From: LMUY01 sp965199105
GTDB lineage: Bacteria; Pseudomonadota; Alphaproteobacteria; Acetobacterales; Acetobacteraceae
DNA: 64,000 nucleotides
Assembly: GCA_965199105.1 (NCBI GenBank)
Contig: CBDAQO010000002.1
Location: forward strand, 3,038,001 to 3,102,000
Reading direction: 5' to 3'
Shown: piece after piece, positions 53,583 through 62,945 of the stretch
Numbering within the stretch: position 1 is the stretch's first letter
Layout of the letters: the number at the start of each line of letters is the position of its first letter
Notes under the pieces: model-generated
Seen by the model: the letters and a program-made list of their open reading frames with translations, nothing else
What the model was told of the DNA's origin: nothing
Database searches by the model: none
Program-made: the position numbers and the translations under genes

Positions 53583-53813
53583 ATGAGCACAAACCCGAAG
53601 ACCCCCACCCAAGACGACACCCCATCCAACACCGTCAAGGACCCCGACAACTGGACCACGGGCGACGAGACCATGACCGGCGCGCAGGCGTCCTACCTCA
53701 AGACGTTGAGCGAAGAGGCCGGCGAGCCGTTCGACGAGACCCTCAGCAAGGCCGAAGCCTCCAAGCGGATCGACGCGCTGCAATCCCGCACCGGGCGCGG
53801 CAAGTCGCACTGA
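53583..53813 (+). CDS. DUF3072 small protein
   Basis: 76 residues, polar. The second half has the DUF3072 pattern: DNWTTGDETMTGAQASYL and LSKAEASKRIDALQSRTG. Members are small proteins of unknown function often linked to stress or plasmid regions. It stands alone, 45 bases after radC and converging on the glycosyltransferase gene with 12 bases between stops. Confidence 0.85.
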   Translation: MSTNPKTPTQDDTPSNTVKDPDNWTTGDETMTGAQASYLKTLSEEAGEPFDETLSKAEASKRIDALQSRTGRGKSH

Positions 53814-53825
53814 TCGGGGCGGGCG

Positions 53826-54752
53826 TCACCGCTTTGCGGGGCGCCACGCGCGCTCGTCGGGTGGTGGCAGGCTGGCGGCGGGACGGCCGGCCTGGACGGC
53901 GGCCAGCCCGTCGCGCACCGCGTCCGTCACCCGTGCCTGGTAGCGGGCGTGGTGTTTGGCGCTGAACACCCCCTCGGCCCGGTGCGCCTCGCCGAGCCGG
54001 CGCCAATGCGTCTCCCAGCGCGCGACGGCGCCGGGTCGGGCGGTGACGAACACCACCTGGCAGAATAGGATTGGGTAGGCGTCGTGCACCACGCGCTGGC
54101 CGTCCCGCGAGTCGCTTGGGGCGTAGCCGTGATAGGCCAGCGCGTCCGGGCGGCTGACCACGCGCCAGCCGGCATCCGTGACCCGGCGGCACACGTCGAT
54201 GTCGTCGAAGCAGTAGATCAGCCGCTCGTCGAAGCCGCCGATGGCTTGCAGCAGGCTGCGCCGCACGCTCATCACGCAGCCGGGGAGATAGAGGAACGGG
54301 TCGGCACCCGGCGCTTGGAAGCGGTCGAGCGGCGGCTGCGCGTCGATCTCCACATCCCCGTCGGCAGTGCAGGTGCAGTGCCGCCAATCCAGCCGGTCGA
54401 GCACGGTGTCGTGCGTGAAGCCGCCGACGGCGCCGACCGCCGGGTCGAGGTAGCCCGCAGCGATGCGCTCGAGGTAGTCGGGAAACGGCACCGCGTCGTC
54501 GTCGATGAACGCCACCACGTCGCCGGCGGCCATGGCGATGCCGATGTTGCGCGACCAGCCCAGCCGCCGCTCCGGGCAATGCCCGACCCGAACCCAGGGG
54601 TGCGCCGCCAACACCGCGTCCGTCCCATCCTGCGACGGGCCGGCCACCACGATCACCTCGAACGCGTCGTGGCTCTGCGCCGCCAGGCCGGCCAGGCAGT
54701 GCGGCAGCACGGCGGCACGGTCACAGGTGTTGACGACGACGGAAATCCGCAG
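53826..54752 (-). CDS. Glycosyltransferase family 2
   Basis: 308 residues if started at CTG 54752. The GT-A fold shows RISVVVNTCDRA, the DxD-like FIDDDAVPFPDYLERI, and CVMSVRRSLLQAIGGFDERL with the ED-like acidic pair in CFDDIDVC. It transfers a sugar to an unknown acceptor. The first ATG/GTG/TTG is GTG 54710, which would remove the first strand of the fold. CTG 54752 has GGGAGG 5 bases upstream and restores the family N-terminus. It lies 26 bases after the aminotransferase gene, same strand. Confidence 0.85.
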   Translation of the reverse strand: MRISVVVNTCDRAAVLPHCLAGLAAQSHDAFEVIVVAGPSQDGTDAVLAAHPWVRVGHCPERRLGWSRNIGIAMAAGDVVAFIDDDAVPFPDYLERIAAGYLDPAVGAVGGFTHDTVLDRLDWRHCTCTADGDVEIDAQPPLDRFQAPGADPFLYLPGCVMSVRRSLLQAIGGFDERLIYCFDDIDVCRRVTDAGWRVVSRPDALAYHGYAPSDSRDGQRVVHDAYPILFCQVVFVTARPGAVARWETHWRRLGEAHRAEGVFSAKHHARYQARVTDAVRDGLAAVQAGRPAASLPPPDERAWRPAKR

Positions 54753-54778
54753 CGGGGCCTCCCGGAACGAGGCGCCGC

Positions 54779-56104
<1,326 letters not shown>

Positions 56105-56181
56105 GGCGGTGGGGGCATCCGTTTGCGCTGGTTCCCCACCGTGGCATTGTTGCCGCGCAAGCTCAATTGCGGAGGTGGCCG

Positions 56182-56844
56182 ATGGCCGACGGTCTGCTAG
56201 TTATCGGAACGCGGCGCTACTCGTCCTGGTCGCTGCGGGGCTGGCTGCTGGTGCATTTGGCCGAGCTGGATGTGGCGGAGCGAATGATCCCGCTGGCAGG
56301 CGTTGGCGTGGGCAAGGGCGGCACGCCGGGCATCGCCGAGGCGACCCCGACCGGGCTGGTGCCGTACCTCGAGCATGACGGTGCGCGGGTGTGGGAAAGC
56401 CTGTCGATCGCCGAGTATTGCGCCGAGCTCAACCCGGCGCTGTGGCCGGCCGAGCGGGTGGCGCGGGCGGCGGCACGCTCCATGGCGGCCGAGATGCACG
56501 CCGGGTTCCGCGCCTTGCGGGTGGCGATGCCGATGAACCTCGGCCGGGTGCGCCGCGGCCCGGCGCCGGCGGCGGACGTGCTGGCCGACATCGCCCGCGT
56601 CGAAACTCTCTGGCGCGACGCAACCCGGGCCACCCGCTTCCTCCACAGCGACACACTGGGCGCGGCGGACGCGATGTTCGCCCCCGTGGTGTGCCGCTTC
56701 CTGTCCTACCTGCCAGAACTGGCGCCCGAGGCGGTGGCGTATTGCCGGGCCGTCCGCGCCCACCCCTTGCTGGCGCAATGGTATGAGGACGCCGCACGGG
56801 AGCCGGCCGAGTGGCGGCTGGCGCATTACGAGGACGTGCCGTAA
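56182..56844 (+). CDS. Glutathione S-transferase family protein
   Basis: 220 residues. The N-terminal domain, LLVIGTRRYSSWSLRGWLL, has Ser as the likely catalytic residue in place of Cys or Tyr; PTGLVPYLEHDGARVWESLS holds the cis-Pro and the ES glutathione contact. The C-terminal domain has LGAADAMFAPVVCRF. ATG 56182 (MADGLLVIG) has an excellent site GGAGG upstream. The substrate is unknown. It is different in class from the GST at 33776. Confidence 0.88.
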   Translation: MADGLLVIGTRRYSSWSLRGWLLVHLAELDVAERMIPLAGVGVGKGGTPGIAEATPTGLVPYLEHDGARVWESLSIAEYCAELNPALWPAERVARAAARSMAAEMHAGFRALRVAMPMNLGRVRRGPAPAADVLADIARVETLWRDATRATRFLHSDTLGAADAMFAPVVCRFLSYLPELAPEAVAYCRAVRAHPLLAQWYEDAAREPAEWRLAHYEDVP

Positions 56845-56924
56845 GCGGGCGCTGCGTGGAGGGGGTGGGGTGGCTCAACCGTCGCTCCTATATGGAGGGC
56901 TGAACTTCTGTCCGAGGCGCCGCG

Positions 56925-57893
56925 ATGTCGCAGTCCGACCTGATCCCCGTCACCGTGCTCACCGGCTATCTCGGCGCCGGCAAGACCACGCTGCTGAACC
57001 GCATCCTGTCGGAGAACCACGGCCGCAAATACGCCGTGGTGATCAACGAGTTCGGCGAACTGGGGGTCGACAACGACCTCGTCGTGGACGCCGACGAGGA
57101 AGTGTTCGAGATGAACAACGGCTGCATCTGCTGCACCGTGCGCGGCGACCTGATCCGCATCGTGGGTGGGCTGGTGAAGCGGCGTGGCAAGTTCGACGGG
57201 ATCATCATCGAGACCACCGGCCTGGCCAACCCGGCCCCCGTGGCGCAGACCTTCTTCGTCGACGAGGGCGTGCGCGCCCGCACCCGGCTGGACGCGATCG
57301 TGACGGTGGTGGACGCCAAGAACCTGCCCGCCCGGCTGGACGACAGCGCCGAGGCCGCCGCGCAGATAGCGTTTGCCGACGTGATCGTGCTGAACAAGAC
57401 CGACCTGGTGAGCGAGGCCGAACTGGCGGAGGTGGAGGCCAAGATCCGCGCCATCAACCGCTTCGCCACCATCCACCGCACCCAGCGCTCCGCCGTCGAC
57501 ATCGACGCCGTGATGGGCCGCGGCGCGTTCGACCTCGAGCGCATCCTGGCGGACGTTCAGCCCGACTTCCTGACCGACAGCGACCACGAGCACAACGACG
57601 ACATCGCCAGCATGTCGTTCGAGGTGGCCAAGCCGCTCGACGCCGAGCGGTTCAACGTCTGGATTGGCCAGTTGCTGCAGGAGAAGGGCCAGGACCTGCT
57701 GCGCACCAAGGGCATCCTGCACTATGCCGGCGAGGACAAGCGGTTTGCGTTCCAGGCGGTACACATGATCGCCGATGGCGGGTTCGTGGGCGCCTGGCCG
57801 CCGGGCGAGCGCCGCTCCCGCATCGTGTTCATCGGCCGCAACCTCAACCGGCCGCAACTGCGCCGCGGGTTCGAAGCCTGCCAGGCCGGATGA
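56925..57893 (+). CDS. CobW/COG0523 family GTPase, putative zinc chaperone
   Basis: 322 residues. Walker A is GYLGAGKTTLLN, the metal-binding CxCC motif is NNGCICCTVRGD near residue 66, NKTD (VLNKTDLV) gives guanine specificity, and the C-terminal CobW domain is present. COG0523 G3E GTPases deliver metals, often zinc, to target enzymes. A His/Asp patch (DSDHEHNDD) lies in the linker. No Zur-like operator is obvious upstream. The WD40 gene follows 115 bases on, a pairing recalled from other alphaproteobacteria. Confidence 0.9.
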   Translation: MSQSDLIPVTVLTGYLGAGKTTLLNRILSENHGRKYAVVINEFGELGVDNDLVVDADEEVFEMNNGCICCTVRGDLIRIVGGLVKRRGKFDGIIIETTGLANPAPVAQTFFVDEGVRARTRLDAIVTVVDAKNLPARLDDSAEAAAQIAFADVIVLNKTDLVSEAELAEVEAKIRAINRFATIHRTQRSAVDIDAVMGRGAFDLERILADVQPDFLTDSDHEHNDDIASMSFEVAKPLDAERFNVWIGQLLQEKGQDLLRTKGILHYAGEDKRFAFQAVHMIADGGFVGAWPPGERRSRIVFIGRNLNRPQLRRGFEACQAG

Positions 57894-58008
57894 GCCGCGC
57901 GTTGCCGCTGTCGCTGCCGCCCGTGCCCGCTTTGAAAAAGCCCTCTCCCAGAGGAAGAGGGAGCAGGCAAGAGGAACGGCGCGGTGACGCAAGCCGGAGC
58001 TGCGGGGC

Positions 58009-59013
58009 GTGACGGTGGCTCCGACGGTCACTGTCGACCAGGTCCTGCAGACCCGGGGCGAGCACCGGGAGTTCGACGCATTCGTGGTCGCCGCCGCCTG
58101 GGTCGGCAGCAGCCCGGCCTTTGCCCTGGGGGACGGCCGCCTCATCCTCGCCGACTGGCGTGAAGTCCAGGCGCATGACGGCGCCATCCTCGCCCTTGCC
58201 GCAGCGCCCGGCAGCTTCCTCACCGGCGGCGACGATGGTGCCTTCCGCCGCACCACGCCCGATGGCACCCCCGAACTCATCGCCCAGTTCGGCAGCAAGT
58301 GGGTGGAGCAAGTCGCCGCCCACGGCAGCGTCAGCGTCGCCGCGGTGGGCAAGGCCGCGCACGTGTTCGACGGCGCGGCCAAGCGCAAGCAGCTCGACCA
58401 TCCGTCCACCGTCACCGGCGTGGCCTTTGACGCCAAGGGCAAGCGCATCGCCATCTCGCACTACAACGGCGCCTCGGTCTGGTTCGTCACCGCCAAGGTG
58501 GACACGCCGCGCCGGCTGGAATGGAAGGGCAGCCACACCGGCGTCGCCCTGCACCCGGGCGGCGACGCGGTCGTCAGCTCCATGCAGGAGAACGCGCTGC
58601 ATGGCTGGCGGCTGGCGGACGGGCAGCACATGCGCATGAGCGGCTACCCGGCGAAGACCGAGTCGCTCAGCTTCACCCGCTCGGGCAAGTGGCTGGCCAG
58701 CTCTGGCGCCGACACGGTGGTGTTGTGGCCGTTCTTCGGCGGCGGCCCGATGGGCAAGGCGCCGATGGAGCTGGCCGGGGGCGACCAGGTGATCTGCACC
58801 CGGGTGGCCGCGCATCCCCAATTCGAGATGGTGGCGGCCGGGTTCGCCGACGGGCTGGTGGTGTTGGCCGACATCGCCAGCGAGCGCATCCTGCCGGTGG
58901 CGGCGCCGGGTCGCGGCCCGGTGTCGGCGCTGGCCTGGAGCGAGGACGGGGGCTGCCTGGCGTTCGGAACCGAAACCGGCTTTGCCGCCTTGGTCGATCT
59001 CAGCAAACGTTAA
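58009..59013 (+). CDS. WD40-repeat protein
   Basis: 334 residues, composed of about six to seven WD40-like blades (for example VTGVAFDAKGKRIAISHYNG, TESLSFTRSGKWLASSGAD and VSALAWSEDGGCLAFGTE). There is no signal peptide, so it should be a cytosolic propeller for protein contacts. GTG 58009 is the start. It follows the CobW GTPase and may be its partner; that is an inference from gene order. Confidence 0.85.
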   Translation: MTVAPTVTVDQVLQTRGEHREFDAFVVAAAWVGSSPAFALGDGRLILADWREVQAHDGAILALAAAPGSFLTGGDDGAFRRTTPDGTPELIAQFGSKWVEQVAAHGSVSVAAVGKAAHVFDGAAKRKQLDHPSTVTGVAFDAKGKRIAISHYNGASVWFVTAKVDTPRRLEWKGSHTGVALHPGGDAVVSSMQENALHGWRLADGQHMRMSGYPAKTESLSFTRSGKWLASSGADTVVLWPFFGGGPMGKAPMELAGGDQVICTRVAAHPQFEMVAAGFADGLVVLADIASERILPVAAPGRGPVSALAWSEDGGCLAFGTETGFAALVDLSKR

Positions 59014-59026
59014 GAAGGATACGGCG

Positions 59027-59854
59027 ATGGAGATGATCACCACACGCGGGCTGCGCATGCCCAAGCTCGGTCTGGGCACCTGGCGCATGAAGGGCGACGA
59101 GTGCCGCGAGGCGGTGGAGCGGGCGCTGTCGCTGGGATACCGCCACCTCGATACCGCAGAGATGTATGGCAACGAGGAAGCGGTCGGGGCGGCGCTGGCC
59201 GGCGCCCGGCTGCCGCGCAGCGACGTGCACGTCACCACCAAGGTGTGGCACGAGCATCTGGCCCCGGCCGCCATCCGCCAAGCGCTGGAAAGCAGCCTGG
59301 CCAAGCTGCAGACCGACCATGTCGATCTCTACATGATCCATTGGCCCTCGCCAGACATGAACCTGCCCGCGGCGCTCGAGACGCTGACCCGGCTGCAGGA
59401 GGAGGGCCTCACCCGCGCCATCGGCGTGTGCAACTTTCCGGTCGCGCTGCTGCGCCAGGCAGTGGAGCAGGTCGGCGCGCCGATCGCGGCCAACCAGATC
59501 GAGTACCACGTGCTGCTCAGTCAGCAGCCGGTGCTGGACTACGCCAGCGCGCACGACGTGGCGGTGACGGCCTACTGCCCGATCGCGCAGGGCAAGCTCG
59601 CCGACCACGAGGAGCTGATCGCCATCGGCCGCAAGCACGGCGCCAGTGCCGCGCAGATCGCGCTGAAGTGGCTGTTGGACCAGCCCGGCGTCGCCGCCAT
59701 CCCGAAGGCCTCGCGCCGGGAGAGCCAGGTGGCCAACCTGGAGGCGATGAAGATCGAGCTGGACGACACCGACCGATCCGCCATCGCCGCCTTGCCGAAG
59801 GGACAGCGCATGGTGAACCCCGGCTTCGCGCCGGCTTGGGACAAAGCCGCCTAG
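59027..59854 (+). CDS. Aldo/keto reductase
   Basis: 275 residues, TIM barrel of the 2,5-diketogluconate reductase type. The catalytic tetrad is seen as Asp and Tyr in LDTAEMYGNE, Lys in VTTKVWHEH and His in YMIHWPSP. The NADPH site near the end is IPKASRRESQVANL. It reduces aldehydes or ketones; the physiological substrate is unknown. ATG 59027 has AAGAAGGA upstream, 13 bases after the WD40 gene. Confidence 0.92.
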   Translation: MEMITTRGLRMPKLGLGTWRMKGDECREAVERALSLGYRHLDTAEMYGNEEAVGAALAGARLPRSDVHVTTKVWHEHLAPAAIRQALESSLAKLQTDHVDLYMIHWPSPDMNLPAALETLTRLQEEGLTRAIGVCNFPVALLRQAVEQVGAPIAANQIEYHVLLSQQPVLDYASAHDVAVTAYCPIAQGKLADHEELIAIGRKHGASAAQIALKWLLDQPGVAAIPKASRRESQVANLEAMKIELDDTDRSAIAALPKGQRMVNPGFAPAWDKAA

Positions 59855-59931
59855 CGTCCGAGAGACCGCGCCTCGCCTTGCCGCCCGCCCGTGGGTTGGC
59901 CACTATGCCGGCAAAAGCGGGGGGACGGGAC

Positions 59932-62046
59932 ATGCGCGCACTGGCCTTGGCCATTGGGCTGCAGGCGTTGGGGCTGGTGGCGCTGCCGGCTGCTGCGCGG
60001 ATCACCCGGCTGGACGTCGTCCGGGTGGAGCCGGCGTTCGGCGGGCAGGAGTTCGGCGCCGGGTCGTATCAGCGCGTGTTCGCCATCGCCCACGGCGAGG
60101 TCGACCCGGCGGACCCGGCCGATAGCCTCATCCAGGACGTGGCGCTGGCGCCGCGCAACGCCGCCGGGCACGTGGAATACACCACGCCGGTCGAAATCCT
60201 GCAGCCGGTGGACCAGGCGCGCGGCAACCGGATGCTGCTGTTCGAGGTGAACAACCGCGGCAACAAGCTGGCGCTGCTGGCTTTCGACGAGGGCTCCACC
60301 GGGTCGATCGCGGACCACAACGCGCTGACCCAGGCCGGCGATGGTTGGCTGATGAACCAGGGCTACACGCTGGTGTGGTGGGGCTGGGAGATGGACGCGC
60401 GGCTCGGCCAGAACCGCATCGTGATGCCGCCGGTGGTGGCGCACAACGCGGATGGCTCCGCGATCACCGGGGTGGTGCGCACCGAGCTGCTGACGCCGGT
60501 GGCCACGCGCACCATCGGGCTGGCGCAGAGCAGCCAGGTGCAGGACTTCCCGCCCGACAGTTACAGCAACTACCCGCCGGCCAGCCTGGACAATGCGGGC
60601 GCGACGCTGACCGTGCGGGCGCATGCGCAGGACCGGGCGGACGCGATCCCGAACAGCCAGTGGAGCTTCGGCGTCTGCGGGGAGGCGGGCGCGGTGACGC
60701 CGGATGCCGGGCATCTCTGCATGGCGGCCGGGTTCCAGCCTGGCCTGCTCTACGAGCTGATCTACCAGGCCAAGGACCCGACGGTGCTAGCGCTCGGCTT
60801 TGTCGCCACGCGGGACCTGGGCGCCTTCCTGCGTGACCAGCCGCGCGACGACAGCGGCACCGCCAACCCGGTCTGGCGGCCGGACGCGCTGGCGCTGATC
60901 GAGGGCACGTCGCAGAGCGGGCGGATGCTGCGCACGTTCCTGCTGCTGGGGTTCAACCGTGGCGAGGATGGCAAGCGGGTGTTCGACGGGGCGTACCCGC
61001 ATATCGGCGGCGGGCTGATGCCGCTGAACGTGCGCTTTGGCCAGCCGGTGCGGGCGTGGGGCGAGCAAACCGACCACCTCTACCCGGCGTACGAATTTCC
61101 GTTCTCCTACGCCAAGCAGACCGACCCGCTGACCGGGCGCAGCGAGGGGGTGCTGGACCGTTGCCGCGCCAGCCAGACCTGCCCGCGCCTGTTCCACGTT
61201 GCGACCGCGCTCGAGATGTGGGAGGGGCGGCAATCCCTCGGGCTGACCGACCCGCTCGGGCGGCGCGACGTGGCCGACCCGGCGGACGTGCGCACCTTCA
61301 TCATGGCGAGCACGCAGCATTCGCCGGCGGGGCTGCCGCTGCCGAGCGCGCCGCCGTTCGGGCTGTGCGCGCAACAGCCCAATCCCAACCCGCAGGTCTG
61401 GACCATGCGGGCGCTGCTGACCGCGCTCACGGCCTGGGTGCGGGACGGGGTGGCGCCGCCGGACGGGGTGGCGCCGCGGATCGCCGACGGCACCCTGGTG
61501 GCGCCCGACCAGGTGAAGCTGCCGGCCATCCCGGCCAACGACTACGGCGAGGTGCAGCGGCCGGCACTGGACGAGCACCGCATCTACGACACGCTGCACG
61601 TGTTGGATTTCGGCCCGCTCTATCACGCGGAGGACAGCAGCGGCGTGATCAGCGCGGAGCCGCCGGCGGTGGGCACGCTGGCCTATGGCGTGCTGGTGCC
61701 GCAGGTGGACGCGGACGGTAACGACCTCGGCGGCATCCGCTCGGTGTTCCAGCAGGTGCCGCTCGGGACCTATCTGGGCTGGAACATCTTCCGGGCCGGC
61801 TGGCTGGGCGGCGGCATGTGCAACCTGAAAGGCAGCTTCATCCCGTTTGCCGCCACGGAGGCCGAGCGCGAGGCGGTGGGCGACGCGCGGCTCTCGCTGG
61901 CGGAGCGCTACCCGGACAAGGCGGCCTACGTGGCGGCCATCCGTGCGGCCACCGAACGGCTGGTGCAGGCGCGGTTTCTGCTCGCGGAGGATGCGGCGAC
62001 GCTGAACGCGCGGGCGGAGCGGGACGGGGTGCGGGCGGGGCCGTGA
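59932..62046 (+). CDS. Secreted alpha/beta-hydrolase domain protein
   Basis: 704 residues with a signal peptide ending at PAAA near residue 22. It resembles the large alpha/beta hydrolase domain proteins of proteobacteria: LLFEVNNRGNKLALLAF, GYTLVWWGWEMD and the nucleophile elbow GTSQSGRMLRTFL (GxSxxG) near residue 330, then SWG-like AWGEQTDHLYPAYEF. Substrate unknown, perhaps an ester. ATG 59932 is preceded by GGGGGACGGGA. The same frame is open upstream to 59101 only as a shadow of the aldo/keto reductase gene. Confidence 0.85.
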   Translation: MRALALAIGLQALGLVALPAAARITRLDVVRVEPAFGGQEFGAGSYQRVFAIAHGEVDPADPADSLIQDVALAPRNAAGHVEYTTPVEILQPVDQARGNRMLLFEVNNRGNKLALLAFDEGSTGSIADHNALTQAGDGWLMNQGYTLVWWGWEMDARLGQNRIVMPPVVAHNADGSAITGVVRTELLTPVATRTIGLAQSSQVQDFPPDSYSNYPPASLDNAGATLTVRAHAQDRADAIPNSQWSFGVCGEAGAVTPDAGHLCMAAGFQPGLLYELIYQAKDPTVLALGFVATRDLGAFLRDQPRDDSGTANPVWRPDALALIEGTSQSGRMLRTFLLLGFNRGEDGKRVFDGAYPHIGGGLMPLNVRFGQPVRAWGEQTDHLYPAYEFPFSYAKQTDPLTGRSEGVLDRCRASQTCPRLFHVATALEMWEGRQSLGLTDPLGRRDVADPADVRTFIMASTQHSPAGLPLPSAPPFGLCAQQPNPNPQVWTMRALLTALTAWVRDGVAPPDGVAPRIADGTLVAPDQVKLPAIPANDYGEVQRPALDEHRIYDTLHVLDFGPLYHAEDSSGVISAEPPAVGTLAYGVLVPQVDADGNDLGGIRSVFQQVPLGTYLGWNIFRAGWLGGGMCNLKGSFIPFAATEAEREAVGDARLSLAERYPDKAAYVAAIRAATERLVQARFLLAEDAATLNARAERDGVRAGP

Positions 62047-62077
62047 CCCGGGAAGGGGGGCTCTGCCCCGGGCCCCG

Positions 62078-62099
62078 CAAGAGGATGGTCATCCTCTTG
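62078..62099. terminator. Bidirectional hairpin between convergent genes
   Basis: Perfect 10-base inverted repeat, CAAGAGGATG and CATCCTCTTG, with a 2-base gap. It sits between the convergent ends of the hydrolase gene (62046) and trmB (62107). A GC-rich palindrome built on CCCGGG is at 62047-62072 as well. Probably a shared terminator. Confidence 0.75.
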
Positions 62100-62106
62100 A
62101 CACCTG

Positions 62107-62811
62107 CTATTCCGGGTTTCGGCGTGTTGCGGACCAGTAGAGCGGGGGGCGGCCGGCATCGAGGGCTTTTTGTTCGTAGCGGGTCGGTGGCCAGGTGGCG
62201 GGGCGCTGGGTGGCGGGGGCAGGAGCGGCGAACAGCATCTGGGCTGCCAGAACGCTCGCGGTCCAGGCCTGGTAGGTCGGATCGTCGCTGGCGATGCGCC
62301 ATTCGGCGCCGGGTTGCAGCGCGCGGGCGGCGAGGGCCAGCGTGTCCGGGTGCACGAAGCGGCGCTTGGCGTGGCGGGCCTTGGGCCATGGGTCCGGGAA
62401 CATCAGGAACAGGCGGCTGAGCGAGGCCGGCGGCAGGGCTTGCAGCAGCAGCCGGGCGTCGTCCGGCCAGATCAGCAGGTTTGGCGGCAGCGGGGCGGTG
62501 GCTTCGCCGCCTTCGGGAACCAGGGCGGAGAGCAGGGAGCAGATGCCGTTTTGGTAAACCTCGCAGGCGATCAGCCCGGCGTCGGGGTTCGCGGCGACTT
62601 GGGCGCGGGCGTGTTCGCCGCCACCGAAGCCGACTTCAAGCCACAACTCCTGCGGGCGATGCGCAAACGCGCTGCCGGGGTCGCCAGCCTGCGCCGGGTC
62701 CAGCCGCAGCCGGGGCAGGGTGGCCTCCAGCAGCAAGCGCTGCCGCGGGCGCAGGGTGTTGCCCTTGGTGCGCCCATAAAGCCGTGACGCCGCGGGTTTC
62801 AGGATGGCCAT
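62107..62811 (-). CDS. trmB: tRNA (guanine-N7-)-methyltransferase
   Basis: 234 residues. Motifs: LEVGFGGGEHARAQVAANP (SAM site), IACEVYQNGICSLL, LMFPDPWPKARHAKRRFVHP and the C-terminal PPTRYEQKALDAGRP. It makes m7G46 in tRNA. The N-terminus carries GRTKGNTLRPRQRLLLE as in the family. It lies downstream of metK on the same strand, 134 bases away with a hairpin between. Confidence 0.94.
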   Translation of the reverse strand: MAILKPAASRLYGRTKGNTLRPRQRLLLEATLPRLRLDPAQAGDPGSAFAHRPQELWLEVGFGGGEHARAQVAANPDAGLIACEVYQNGICSLLSALVPEGGEATAPLPPNLLIWPDDARLLLQALPPASLSRLFLMFPDPWPKARHAKRRFVHPDTLALAARALQPGAEWRIASDDPTYQAWTASVLAAQMLFAAPAPATQRPATWPPTRYEQKALDAGRPPLYWSATRRNPE

Positions 62812-62872
62812 TTAGCCCTGTTTCTGCAGCCGCCTCCCTATAGGAGCAAGGCGACCGCATCTGCTTCCTTGT

Positions 62873-62899
62873 CCCTCTCCCGTGAAGGACGGGAGAGGG
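62873..62899. terminator. Hairpin between metK and trmB
   Basis: Perfect 11-base inverted repeat, CCCTCTCCCGT and ACGGGAGAGGG, around GAAGG. It lies after the metK stop on the minus strand. No U-run follows, so it may be a terminator or a dispersed repeat; a weaker CCCTCT/AGAGGG hairpin is at 57941-57961. Confidence 0.55.
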
Positions 62900-62945
62900 A
62901 GAGTTGGAATGCGATCTCTGCCGCCTGCGGGAAGGGAGAGGCCTG

